DNA of 64,000 bases from Epiperipatus broadwayi. Taxonomy: Eukaryota; Onychophora; Udeonychophora; Euonychophora; Peripatidae. Location of the stretch: NCBI GenBank assembly GCA_028023455.1, contig JAQFVV010000036.1:7189576-7253575 (forward strand). Direction: 5' to 3'. Shown in pieces: positions 36,705 to 46,768 of this stretch (position 1 is its first letter; every line of letters begins with the position of its first letter). The notes beneath the pieces were generated by a model, which was not told where the DNA came from, did not search any database, and was given only the letters and a program-made list of their open reading frames with translations. The position numbers and the translations under genes were made by a program.

Positions 36705-37074
36705 CTGAAGTTCTAAACCATTATTTGCAAAAACAACTGCATCCTAATACCAATATTCTATTATATATTTTTTATTCTCTTTTATAATATTCCTTGCAAA
36801 TTCATATTACATATTTATTATATTATTAATTCTGATTTCTATTATCATACAGAATTTCAGATATTCAATATTTTTTAAAGGACCATTTTTAACTAATTTA
36901 TTATTTTCTCTCAGGTGAAAATTTACTGCTGTACTAATTTTTTTTGCAACAGCTTCAGTTTTTGGTAGTCAGTTTTTTTTTTCTTAATCCTATTTAACTT
37001 TGAACCATCTTCAAAGTGTATTAATACTTTATAATAACGAGCAAAATTTTAATTTACAAGTCGTTGCAGTGTTT

Positions 37075-37175
37075 TTTTTCTCATGTGTCCTAGCATCAGC
37101 TGGGAAGCGAACCTGCTAACCCGGGACAACTGCTTGTAAAGCAGCTGTCGCTGACCTCTCAACCTCCAATGCTTG
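37075..37175 (-). mobile_element. Val(UAC)-tRNA-derived short SINE, copy 2
   Basis: Reverse-strand relative of the element at 31246-31347, with the same D-arm (GAGAGGTCAGCG), the same anticodon loop TTTACAA in a GCTGC stem, and the B-box GGTTCGCTTCC. The acceptor pairing is again imperfect and the tRNA has an extra TTAGC block before the B-box, so both copies descend from the same aberrant founder. The 3' end runs GACACATGAG into an A-tract. It is flanked by ACAAGTCGTTGCAGTGTTT (37056-37074) and the same sequence with one G/A change (37176-37194). It inserted into LINE-A copy 7. Confidence 0.9.
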
Positions 37176-37994
37176 ACAAGTCATTGCAGTGTTTAAAATT
37201 AGAAATGCAATTTATTCTTAAATAGGTTTCATCTCTATAATTTTGCATTTTCACATATTTTACATCTCATTAATTGATAATCATTTCCTGTGTTGAATCT
37301 AGTAACAAGATTATAAACTTGAAATACATATTTTTTGACAGTTAAAATATCGCCAACATTATCATACCTTTATTTTGAATATTTTCATATCCACAAATCT
37401 ATATCCTTTCCAATTTCTGTCATCATACTTAAATTTAAGCACGTCACTTTCATCTTTCAATCATCTTTCAATTCTAGTATTAAAATCTATTACTATAGTT
37501 TTAAAGTATTATTTTGTCTGATCAAAAGCAAATTGCACATTTATACAAACAGTCCTCTATTTCTTCATCACAATAAGATCATGTTGGGGCACAAATCTTA
37601 ATTATCTGCATTTTCTTTGATATATTATTAATTTCCATACTATCATTGTTCCATTTCTTATTTATAACAACTTATTTATAACAAATCCTCCTCCACCTCT
37701 AACATTTGCATATTTGTTACACAGTATATGCTCACATTTCAAATTAATTGATGCTTCATCTTTTCTTCTAATTCTCAACTTCCAAACTCTCAACTTCCAA
37801 ACAATGTACCATTTGGTATTTGACAGTTCTCTCATTACACATAATTTTCCTTCGCTTGAAATTAATCTGTTATTTTAGGTAATTAAATATAATCTCATCA
37901 GTGAATGGCATCCTGGATCCATAACCAGGGGATTCTTAGTGCCCTCCATCTTCAGTTATCAATTGCTTCCATAGATGATGATGATTTCACAGAC

Positions 37995-38730
37995 TTATGA
38001 TAATTACATTTTTATTTTTGTCTGTCATATCTAAAAAAAGTTATTTGTCCACATTCAAACTTATCTTCAAAAACTTTGTTGGTGTATTATTTAAGACTAT
38101 CAGACCACTAAGATAAATTACTATGGTATTTCTTATTTTTCTATTAAATCCATTATACACTCCATGCTGACTAATTCCTCTTGGTTAGATTGTCTATGTT
38201 TATTTATGACATGAATGAATTCTAATGACTCAAATTCAATGACTAGATAAAGAACATTAGAATTTTGCCATGCTCAATTCCTTTAAGACCCCAAAGAGGA
38301 ATCAAAGGTGTTTCCTTTAATTAACAGCAATCACCTTTCGCAAATGTAAAGCAAAAATAATTAGTACTATTTATCTATATGTGTAATTAAACATTAAATC
38401 TTTTAAATGAACTCATTGGATTAAGAGAAGTAATGAAAAAAGGACAATATCAAACTGCATTCTGGTAAGCAATAAAACATATTTGTAAAAATTATTAAAG
38501 TAAGCAATGCAACTAAAAAGGTGAACTAACATATGCAATCTTTTAATTATGTACATAAATATGGATTATGTTTTACCTGTGAAGCTTTTTAATCTCCTGG
38601 AGTAAATTATATAAGAAGTGTCATTTACATTTATTTCTCTTTATTTCAATTTACTGTTTTTATTAGAAGATATAGTGGTTTAATTTATTAGTTGATTGAT
38701 AGCTTTAATTTCTATTACCAGATATTTTTT
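37995..38730. other. No gene recognised
   Basis: AT-rich flanking DNA between LINE-A copy 7 and a mariner fossil. Confidence 0.45.
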
Positions 38731-38737
38731 AATATAT

Positions 38738-39570
38738 GAGGACTGACAATTAAATTTGTGAACTTGCTACTATAGGCTTTTATTGACAGCACTGCATAAA
38801 CATTTTGGTAAGATTTTTTAACCTTGGTATATCAGTGTGTCACAACTTTGGTCATGGTAATGTATGATAGCATCTTGCTAAGTGTGATTCTTTGTTGTTC
38901 CATTTTTCTGTGGGCCATTGAAGAAATGAAATATTAAGCTCATTGTTAAACTTGGCAAACTTGGAAAGAATGGAAGAGAAATAATGATTATCTCATGTTT
39001 ATGGGGATAATGCCATGAAAAAAATAGTAGTCTACATATAAATTAAACACTGTCGTGAAGGGAATAAAAGTGTCACTACACAGTCAGTATTAATCAGATC
39101 TAAAACAACATTAAAATTTATGGAATTGTATGTCAAAACTATTGGCTAATTGTAAAAAGCATTGTAAAACAAACAAGAAACTCTCATCTGAAAGTCTTGA
39201 CATGAGAAAGGTGTGTAAAAAATGGTTTTGAAGGAGATCACTGATAAAGTGCCTGCAACAGAATATTTAGCTAGCAAAGAAGTAACTCTTTTGGAACAGT
39301 TCATGGTTACCTGATTTGTTCTTCAGTCATTTTTTATGGTGAAATAAAGAAAAAAAATTTGATGACATCCAGGATGGTTAAGAATGGTGTGACAAGAGCT
39401 CTGATGGCCAAAACAGAACAAAATCCAAAATTGCTTTGAAGGGTGCATTAAGTGCTGGCAACAATGCATAGTTTTCCAGGGTGACTACTTTGAAGATAGT
39501 CGTAATGATATTTAGTAAAAAGAGATGTAACTTTTTTCTAGGATGAGCTCACCAACTTATCGATCCTTGA
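38738..39570 (+). mobile_element. mariner-family transposon fossil
   Basis: The left end GAGGACTGACAATTAAATTT lies next to ATAT and resembles mariner terminal repeats. The right end (reversed AAGGATCGATAAGTTGGTGAG) is a diverged partner. Transposase remnants in shifting + frames: LIVKLGKLGKNG (near 38940-38975, N-terminal helix-turn-helix), DNAM(K)K-like text near 39006-39020, DMRKVCKKW near 39198-39225 (the family's LGMRKVCAKMVP block), and near the end WQQCIVFQGDYFEDS (about 39457-39501), matching the mariner C-terminus. The total of ~830 bp against ~1.3 kb for intact mariners, and the absence of the D,D34D region, indicate a large central deletion. It moved by cut-and-paste DNA transposition and is now dead. 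Confidence 0.78.
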
Positions 39571-39574
39571 ATAC

Positions 39575-40660
39575 TGACATACATCCTTAGTTGAATCAGA
39601 TTTATTTCCTTTTTTCTTAACTTCTATCTTTATATCAGTTCTACATTAAATTGCAACAGATAATATGTTTATAATATTATCTGCAAATATTTATTTTGAC
39701 AAATTAGTTATAACCTGACTTTTAACCTATTTTATTATGATTTATTATGTATGTATTATCATATACTTTTAGTTATATTCTTCTAAAAACTGCTTACTAA
39801 TAGTCCTGCTGGAGATTTTCCTGTGGCAACTGATAAAGTTATATGTTGACTTAATATTATACTGCACACATAGCTTCATGAATATCCATCTAGTGAGATT
39901 TTCTAAACATTTATTTTATATGCCTTACTGTCTTTCCTTCATTTCATTGATTCTGGTTAATATGGTGTAATAAGCAGATGAGTTGTTTTACATCCTCAGA
40001 AGTAAAATTAGTTTCATAATGATTTCATGATATGGAAATATTCCTCTCAGGTTTATGATAGTTTTTTCTTAATTGATATTTCTTACTATTATGCATTCTG
40101 ACCATCGGCCCATTATAAAAAATTGCTTATTCAATAACTATTGATTGTTTTTTTTGTAATAAGTTTGTTCTACTTTGGTAGTCTTTACATTAAGTGCATG
40201 TTTCTAAATCACAAATTAAATCTGGCCATAACATATTTAGCATAATGTTATTATTTTGTCTCTGACTTTATCTGGATAATACTGATAAATCAATTACCGA
40301 GTTTTTCAATTCCAAATTCTAACATTTTATTACTTTACAATTTTTATTGATGTAGATCTTTTTTGAAATTTCTTAAGTCATTTACAAGGCAGCCATTACT
40401 GACCCTTTCTGCAACTATAGGTAGCCTATATTCTTTTTTTTATTAATTTAAAAATTATTTTACTATCATTCATGATGACTTCCTGGAATTGGTATAAATT
40501 AATTCTATAACTTTATCTCATGATTCTAATATGTCTGGCTTCCAAAAGAGCAAAAATGAAATACATCATTCTTCTCCCAAAAGAAGTTTATAATGGTAAC
40601 CTGTTACATTCCTTAATAATGGTCTAATGTATTAATAAATACATTTGTCCATAACGTTGT
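39575..40660. other. No gene recognised
   Basis: AT-rich; no open frame or motif stands out. Worn retroelement sequence is possible. Confidence 0.4.
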
Positions 40661-41631
40661 TTCCAAAACATTAAAAACTATCTCAAGTCAATTGAAATAA
40701 AATAATTAAATTCAAAATAATAGGCAATTATTTTATTTAATGGAGTTTCACCCCTTATTAGGGCTTTTTCAAAATACACAATTTTCCAATAAACCATGTG
40801 GGATGTGATTCACTCTGACTTTTCCTTTTTTGGAGTCAGGAATCTCTCAGCTACCATGCCCAGGGAAATGTGTTAATCACTTTACCTTTCCTTTCCATTT
40901 CCTACCCTAAGTTTTCCCACATCCTGCTCCATCCCATTTCCACAACATAATCTTTATCAACTCCATGGTCCTTTATGTCTAAATCCCCCTTATCTTTTTC
41001 CAAACCCAGCATAAAAATCAAGTACCCATTTTCTATATACTCACTTTGTTTATATTTATTCTCCCAAATTATTTGTACCCTTCCTGCTTGCAAGCATTTA
41101 TATTCAATTAACAGATGCCTAATCACTGACATTTTCCCACTTATGTGTATTCCCTTGTTGCTAAAGATCCCATTCAAGCCTTAAACAATAAACTATTTTC
41201 ATTGCTATTATCTGTTTACGCTTAAATTTAATATATTTACATTGCTATTATCATAAATTAACTCACACCCAATATTCTGATTACTTCTATATATATTTAA
41301 AAACTTTTTACTCTTCATAATTTCTCTCCAACTGTCTATTCTTTATTAATGCATCTATTCTTCTATCCATTCTTTGCAATTATTACACTCAATGATTTTC
41401 CTAACACAATTATCCCATCTTTTGTATAAGAATACTGACATACTTTCTTTGTCCAAATCTTCTGCATGCCATACCAACTTTTTCACCCATCTTGTTGCCT
41501 GGTTTTTACTCATAAGCCAATTAAATACTATTTTGGCTATTCTCTTATTATTCATAAACTGCAAACTACCAACATTTTGCTTTTTGTATCTCTCATAAAA
41601 AAACTTGACCATTCCATTCTAATGCATGTCT

Positions 41632-42053
41632 ACATAATTCTCTTTGTACTTTTTCTAAGTAGTCTAACACCCCTTTACTTACACATAACACATCACTACC
41701 ATATGTTAACCCTGCTACTGACACTCTCTTCCATACAATTCTAGCTACATCATATTTATTATATAAAACACTATTAATTTCTTTATCAGTCTCTTTCTTT
41801 TCTTTGTTCTGTTTATCATTTTTTCTGATGTGATGTGATGTAACATAATTCTCTTTGTACTTTTTCTAAGTAGTCTAACACCCCTTTACTTACACATAAC
41901 ACATCACTACCATATGTTAACCCTGCTACTGACACTCTCTTCCATACAATTCTAGCTACATCATATTTATTATATAAAACACTATTAATTTCTTTATCAG
42001 TCTCTTTCTTTTCTTTGTTCTGTTTATCATTTTTTCTGATGTGATGTGATGTA
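41632..42053. repeat. 211-bp tandem duplication in LINE-B
   Basis: The unit starting ACATAATTCTCTTTGTAC at 41632 recurs at 41843 and runs to TGATGTGATGTGATGTA in both copies. I see no difference between the copies. The last bases include a GATGT microsatellite that could have seeded the event. Confidence 0.9.
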
Positions 42054-42075
42054 CTGTGGCTTCTCCTTAAACGAA

Positions 42076-42425
42076 GTCAAGAATATCTCAGCAATTATGC
42101 CCAGATAAACCTGTTAGCCAATTTATTTTTCATTCCCCACTCTAAATTTTCCCATATTCTGCTCCATCCCATTTCCACAACATAATCTTTGTCAAGAATA
42201 TCTCAGCAATTATGCCCAGATAAACCTGTTAGCCAATTTATTTTTCATTCCCCACTCTAAATTTTCCCATATTCTGCTCCATCCCATTTCCACAACATAA
42301 TCTTTGTCAAGAATATCTCAGCAATTATGCCCAGATAAACCTGTTAGCCAATTTATTTTTCATTCCCCACTCTAAATTTTCCCATATTCTGCTCCATCCA
42401 ATTTCCACAACATAATATTTGTCAA
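42076..42425. repeat. 115-bp tandem triplication in LINE-B
   Basis: Three head-to-tail copies (starts 42076, 42191, 42306) of a unit that begins GTCAAGAATATCTCAGC and ends CACAACATAATCTTT. The first two appear identical; the third has changes at its end (ATCCAATTTCC and AATATTTG). It lies next to the 211-bp duplication. Confidence 0.9.
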
Positions 42426-42689
42426 CTCTATAAGCTTTATATCTAAATCCCCTTTATCTTTTCCTAAACCCAGCATAAAAACCAATAATTCACTTTCTGT
42501 ATAATCACTTTTTTCATATTTATTCTTCCATAACTTCATTATATGTACCCTTTCTGTTTTCAAGCATTTACATTCAATTAACAAATGCCCAATATTTTCT
42601 ACTCCTTCCTTACATAATTTACAAAATAAATCGCTCATATTTTTCCATTTACATGTCTTAAGGAAGCATTAATTATAAGTGATAGTTTA

Positions 42690-43110
42690 TATTTTAAATA
42701 TAGTGTGTTTAGGAGTATAAGGTTAGGCAATGCTTCGTAAGTGGATTATTATCATCAGTGTTAGAAGATAAGGTAATAAGAAAATATATAAAAAGTAAAG
42801 AAATAATTGAATATTATAGGTATGTAGATGATATAATTATTATTGGAAGTAGTAAGAGTATAATAAAATTATTTAATGGCTTGAATAATAATGTATTTAA
42901 AATTAAATTTATAATGGGAAAAAAGTAACAATTTCAAATATTTAGACATTTATTTAACAATAAAAAAGAGACATAAAATAAACATTAAGCATTTTATTAA
43001 AGATGTAGAATTTAGAGGACTAGTTGACCCTAATTTATATCAACATTGGTACAGAAAATGATTGTTTTGAAAGGGGTTAAGATTGCTATATTTTGTTAAA
43101 ATATTAATAG
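42690..43110 (+). pseudogene. Penelope-like element 1: reverse transcriptase palm
   Basis: A + frame from 42748 reads SSVLEDKVIRKYIKSKE, then IIEYYRYVDDIIIIGSS (YRYVDD at 42815-42832), then LFNGLNNNVFKIKF and a stop near 42928; after a shift NFKYLDIYLTIKKR-like text follows. PLE reverse transcriptases carry exactly this YxYVDD box after an L-S-P-I-L-S-S-V-L-E-D type segment, and the following FLDxxI/YLDI element. PLEs are telomerase-related retroelements that use a GIY-YIG endonuclease for insertion. The matching GIY-YIG module is at 45430-45726, about 2.3 kb on. A copy-specific insert (43125-45110) separates them. The N-terminal part is missing. Confidence 0.78.
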
Positions 43111-43124
43111 TAGTATGAGGTGAT

Positions 43125-45110
43125 ACAATTCAGAAAAAGTAGAAAATATTAGAGAAATAAATTTAGATCATGAACTGATAAGCAGTAAATTTAATTAAAT
43201 AATTTACATTAATTGCTATTGATAAATTCCAAGACATATTTGCTGATTACAAATATTTCTTGATAAGAGACTAAATTACCTTATATGGAAAGGAATTCCT
43301 AAGGCCCAAATTAATTAGTTATAGACCTAAAACATTACTATATATTGAATAAAGTAATTAATTGTGAGAGCAATTAAAAACTATAAATAGAGTAAGTGAT
43401 AAAGTGTGTCACTCATTTCCAAGTCCATTTTGCAGAGAGATATGACAGTAGCTTCAGTTATATGTAGCACTTTTAGTGAAAATATGTTCATGAGCAGCAG
43501 TTAAATAGGCCCACAGTGATTGAGAAACCAGGACAGGAGAAAATCATTTGGATAGCAGCTAGATGTGAAGAGTTGATTTTTCAGTGGATTTTAAGGGAAG
43601 TTATCAAGAGGACTGCTGCCAAGAGATGGAAGAAATTGCAGCTAAAAGAAATCATACTCATAGTGATAGTCACAGTGCTGTATGAGAAAGCCATATGTGT
43701 TTGCATGCAGCTGAACTGGACTGGGGCCAAAGAGTTTGGAAAACCAATGCTATTGGGAACCATCTTGAAAGCATCCAGTTTTAAAGTGCATCAGGGAAAA
43801 TGAACCATAGGAAACTATAGAGATGTTTGTGTTGCAAGTGTAGCAGAGTGTTTGCTATTCTTATTATGTACTATGTTGTTTGTTTGTATTCAGAATGATT
43901 GTATTTTGAATACACAGCATGCTGGCACGGTTGCCTTTTTGAACCTGGGAGTAGTGAATGGGTTTTGAATACTCAACAAGCTTAGCCACAGTTAAGAGAA
44001 ACCTGGTGAAAATGAAAATTCGGGTTAGTAAAATACTGGTGCAGTAACCATAGAACTGGCATACAAAAACACTGACAATAGAAGTAAAATTTCTAAAATA
44101 TTTGCTGCAAATCTACGTGATTCAATATGGTGAAAGTTAGTAAATAAAACACTTGCACAGTCACCATCAGAAGTTGAGTCCCACTACACTTGCACAGTCA
44201 CCATTGCACCTGTAAATGACAAAGAAGTTCAGCAGCAGTTTGAACAGGACACTTCTAAAAATAACAAGAAAAATCCAAGTGTTTCTCCAAGTTGGGGAAA
44301 CAAAACAAACCACCCAAGTCAGCAAGGGATCGCAGCAAGAGTTTTTCTTGAGGTGGAGGATGTGCTATATTTTGATATTTATATTAATATAAGTTGGTGC
44401 ACTCCAGAAAAAGTAGAAAATATTAGAGAAATATATTTAGACCATGAACTGATAAGTGGTAAATTTAATTAAATTTACATTAATTGTGATCAATAAATTT
44501 CAAAAAATATTTGCTAATTACAAATACTTCTTGATAAGCGAATAAATTACCTTATATGGTAAGGAATTCCTAAGGCACCACTTAATTAGTTATAGACCTA
44601 AAACATTACCCTAGGCGGAAAAAAGTAATTAATTGTGAGAGTAATTAAAATCTATAAATAAGGTAAGCAATAAAGTACGATGTTCATTTGCAAATCCTTT
44701 GCAGAGAGATGTAAGTGGCAATATCTTCAGTTAATGTATAGTGCTCTCAGTGAAAATATGTTCATGGGCAGCATCTGAATAGGCCCAAAGTGATTAAGAA
44801 CTCAGGGCTTGAGGAAACTGTCTGCATAGCATCTAGATGTGAAGAGTTGATTTTCCAGAGGATTTCAAGTGAATTTACCGACTGTAGCCAAGAGATGAAA
44901 ATAATTGCAGATAAAAAAAGCTCATAACTCATAGTGACAGTTGCAGTGCTCTATGATGAAGCCAAATGTGTTCATGTGCAGCTGAACTGGACCAGGATGA
45001 AAGATTTTGGGAAACTGAGGCCAGTGGGAACGATCTTATATCAGCCAGTCTTAAAGTGGGTCAGGGGAATTATGTACTATGTTATTTGTTGGAATTCAGA
45101 ATGATTGCAT
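43125..45110 (+). repeat. Unclassified insert with two long direct repeats
   Basis: Two direct repeats, about 43130-43910 and 44398-45110, lie either side of a ~490-bp middle part. Both begin CAGAAAAAGTAGAAAATATT and both pass through AGATGTGAAGAGTTGATTTT and GCAGCTGAACTGGAC to TATGTACTATGTT. They differ by roughly one base in eight, with small indels. The layout resembles LTRs but I see no primer-binding site, polypurine tract or TG...CA ends. The insert separates the RT and GIY-YIG parts of a PLE. It may be an insertion into that element, or PLE sequence duplicated in place. Confidence 0.6.
43516..43803 (+). CDS. Unrecognised 95-codon open frame within direct repeat
   Basis: The longest frame in the insert: MIEKPGQEKIIWIAARC, then LIFQWILREVIKRTAAKRWKK, a hydrophobic IILIVIVTVLYEKAIC stretch and CMQLNWTGAKEFGKP. 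The second repeat (44780-45070) has the same DNA with stops, so the frame is not preserved between copies. I do not recognise it. It is more likely a chance frame in a repeat than a gene. One hydrophobic helix of about 12 residues is possible. Confidence 0.25.
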   Translation: MIEKPGQEKIIWIAARCEELIFQWILREVIKRTAAKRWKKLQLKEIILIVIVTVLYEKAICVCMQLNWTGAKEFGKPMLLGTILKASSFKVHQGK

Positions 45111-45429
45111 GATAGACTTACAGTAAATTTAAAAAAAGTTATTGAACAAAAATTACTGTAGAAAATGATTAAGTAAAAATGGGGCATAATAAGAAAGACA
45201 TTACAAGAATTTTTAATAATAAAAATAAAATAAATTATGAAAAAATGAACATATAAATAAAGATTGATGGGTGGATAGTAAATGGATATTAATATCTTAT
45301 AAAAAGATATACATATAGTTTTAGGAAGGAGAAGGTAATAGACAATGCAAAAATAATAAGTCATTGGTAAAATGGATAACAAATGTAAAGGAAGAGTAGT
45401 AAGGAAAGTGAAATAGAATTAGTATACAA

Positions 45430-45726
45430 AATTGTAGAGATTATAATAAGAGATATATAGGTCAAACAGGAAGAACAAGAAGGGAAAGAAGAAAGGAACA
45501 TAATAGGGCTATTGATAGGAAAGGTATGAATTCAGAACAATATATTCATTACTTAAACACTGGTCATATGCAGAAGGTATGGATTTTAAAATATGTTAAA
45601 GATTATCATAAAAGGAAAGGAAATATTATGAGACAATATATAATCAGGAGAATTATGGATAAATGTGTTAATTTGATTAAAAAATCTGCAAAGTTAGGGA
45701 AAAAATTGGCATTAAAGGACAATTAA
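45430..45726 (+). pseudogene. Penelope-like element 1: GIY-YIG endonuclease C-terminus
   Basis: An open frame (from about 45421 to the stop at 45724) reads CRDYNKRYIGQTGRTRRERR, then KEHNRAIDRKGMNSEQYIHYLNTGH, ILKYVKDYHKRKGN, and a lysine-rich end NLIKKSAKLGKKLALKDN. The YIGQTGRT-x-R-x-x-x-H block is the second half of the GIY-YIG catalytic signature with its conserved Arg and His. The first half (VYKI) sits one base out of frame just upstream, at about 45415-45435. In PLEs this domain nicks DNA to prime reverse transcription. It belongs with the YRYVDD segment at 42.8 kb. About 200 bp further on begins a hammerhead-bearing repeat. Confidence 0.8.
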
Positions 45727-46038
45727 AATAATTAGCAAATGTGATATAATTAATATAAGGATATGTAAAATATAAGATAATTTGAAATATGTAATTTATG
45801 TATATAATTAATGTAGTTGTTATAGAGATTTTATTTATTTATAAAAGATGTATATATATATATTGATGATTTGAGTGATTATGTAAATTGGTTGTAAAAT
45901 ATTTTTAGATAGTGAGTATAATACCAGGAAAAACTCATTATATGTATTGCCACACACAGAAAACCAGAATAATCAATGGATGCCAGAAGGCTTGTACATA
46001 AAATCCTCATCTATTGCCTACTCATCCAATATCCCAGA

Positions 46039-46079
46039 CTCCCAGACAATTTCGGGCTTGTGGCCATCATCAGTGAGGA
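46039..46079 (-). ncRNA. Hammerhead motif HHR4 (damaged stem III)
   Basis: Minus strand: UCCUCA, CUGAUGA, stem II GGC-CACAA-GCC, GAAA, then UUGUC instead of CUAGUC, then UGGGAG. Stem II keeps pairing while its bases differ from HHR1 (GGC/GCC versus AGC/GCU). Stem III is one base short, so this copy is probably inactive. An 8-bp CCCAGACT duplication lies beside it. Confidence 0.7.
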
Positions 46080-46726
46080 GCCTTGGATCTGAGGGCACTA
46101 CACCTAGATCTCTAATGCAACTTCCAGCAGCCACCTTTTATCTCCACTTTACTACAAAACTATGAGTCTTAAATTGAAAACACATTAATATTTTCAATTC
46201 ATTTTCAATTCAAGCCTATCAGCTTATATAGTGGCAAAGGCCACAAGCCAGAAACTAGTCTGGGGATAGTGAATGATTAGGCAATAGATGGGTATTTTAT
46301 GCACAAGCCTTCTGGCATCCAATGATTACTCTAGGTTGCTGTGTGTGACAATACATATAGTGAGTTTGCCTGTTTTAACAACAGTTATAAGCAAGCATAA
46401 GAAAAGGTGATCATGTGATGTTTATTGGCTTAAAACCAATCCTGCCTAATAGGATAGTGGTGGCTATGATTATTAAAAAACCCAAAACACCAAAATGTAT
46501 AGGTACTGAACTGAGTTTAGACCTATATGACTATATAAGCTGATGGCTTGAATTGAAAATATTAAGTTGTTTTCAATTTAAGACTCACAGTTTTGTAGTA
46601 ATGTGGGGATAAAAGGTGGCTGATGGAGGGTTGCATTAGTTTTGTAGTAAAATGGAGATAAAAGGTGGCTTCTGGAGGGTTGCATTAGGTCCTAAGATCT
46701 AAGTGCAGTACTCTCAGATCTAAGGC

Positions 46727-46768
46727 TCCTCACTGATGAAGGCTAGAAGTCAGAAACTAGTCTGGGAA
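46727..46768 (+). ncRNA. Hammerhead ribozyme motif HHR5 (intact core)
   Basis: Plus strand: UCCUCA (46727-46732), CUGAUGA (46733-46739), stem II GGCU-AGA-AGUC within an A·A closing pair, GAAA (46753-46756), C-UA-G stem III, GUC ending at 46762, then UGGGAA (46763-46768). Stem I pairs at five of six positions. All strictly conserved core bases are present. Predicted cleavage is after C46762. The non-canonical A·A at 10.1-11.1 is shared with HHR1. Confidence 0.8.

Larger units (their letters stand above)
35875..37990 (-). mobile_element. LINE-A copy 7, reverse strand, internally deleted
   Basis: Starts at its 3' end (TTGGCCATTCTCAATCCACTGCA near 35893-35915) and runs through the C-terminal part and thumb (35930-36740). 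The conserved YKYxGQIITT segment occurs at about 36390-36415 and, duplicated, at 36550-36580. The palm with the catalytic box is missing. Endonuclease sequence resumes at about 37190-37860, and 5' untranslated sequence follows, with the block reading GGATCCAG when reversed, to about 37990. A 165-bp tandem duplication (36375-36704) and a tRNA-derived SINE (37075-37175) sit within it. No long ORF. Confidence 0.82.
40665..42660 (-). mobile_element. LINE-B copy 1, C-terminal part, internally duplicated
   Basis: Reverse-strand copy of a second LINE. Pieces in element order: CCHC knuckle CKLCKEGVENIGHLLIEC (minus-strand frame 42638-42372) followed by KNKYEKSDYTESE and FMLGLGKDKGDLDIK; an upstream-type segment NNKRIAKIVFNWLMSKNQ and TRWVKKLVWHAEDLDKE (41612-41355); and a second knuckle-to-end segment, IEYKCLQAGRVQ, GLEKDKGDLDIK and MGWSRMWENLG (41177-40902). 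The 3' untranslated region (40665-40830) matches 58790-58940. The order is scrambled because the C-terminal segment occurs twice and two tandem duplications lie between, so the locus was rearranged or holds two insertions. No RT catalytic block is present. Confidence 0.75.

Noticed and set aside
42750-42760. CUGAUGA on the minus strand within the PLE RT
   Set aside because: It lies in coding sequence (SSVLED) and has no GAAA, GUC or stem partners nearby.
43130-45110. LTR retrotransposon with ~700-bp LTRs
   Set aside because: No TG...CA ends, primer-binding site, polypurine tract or pol motifs between the repeats.
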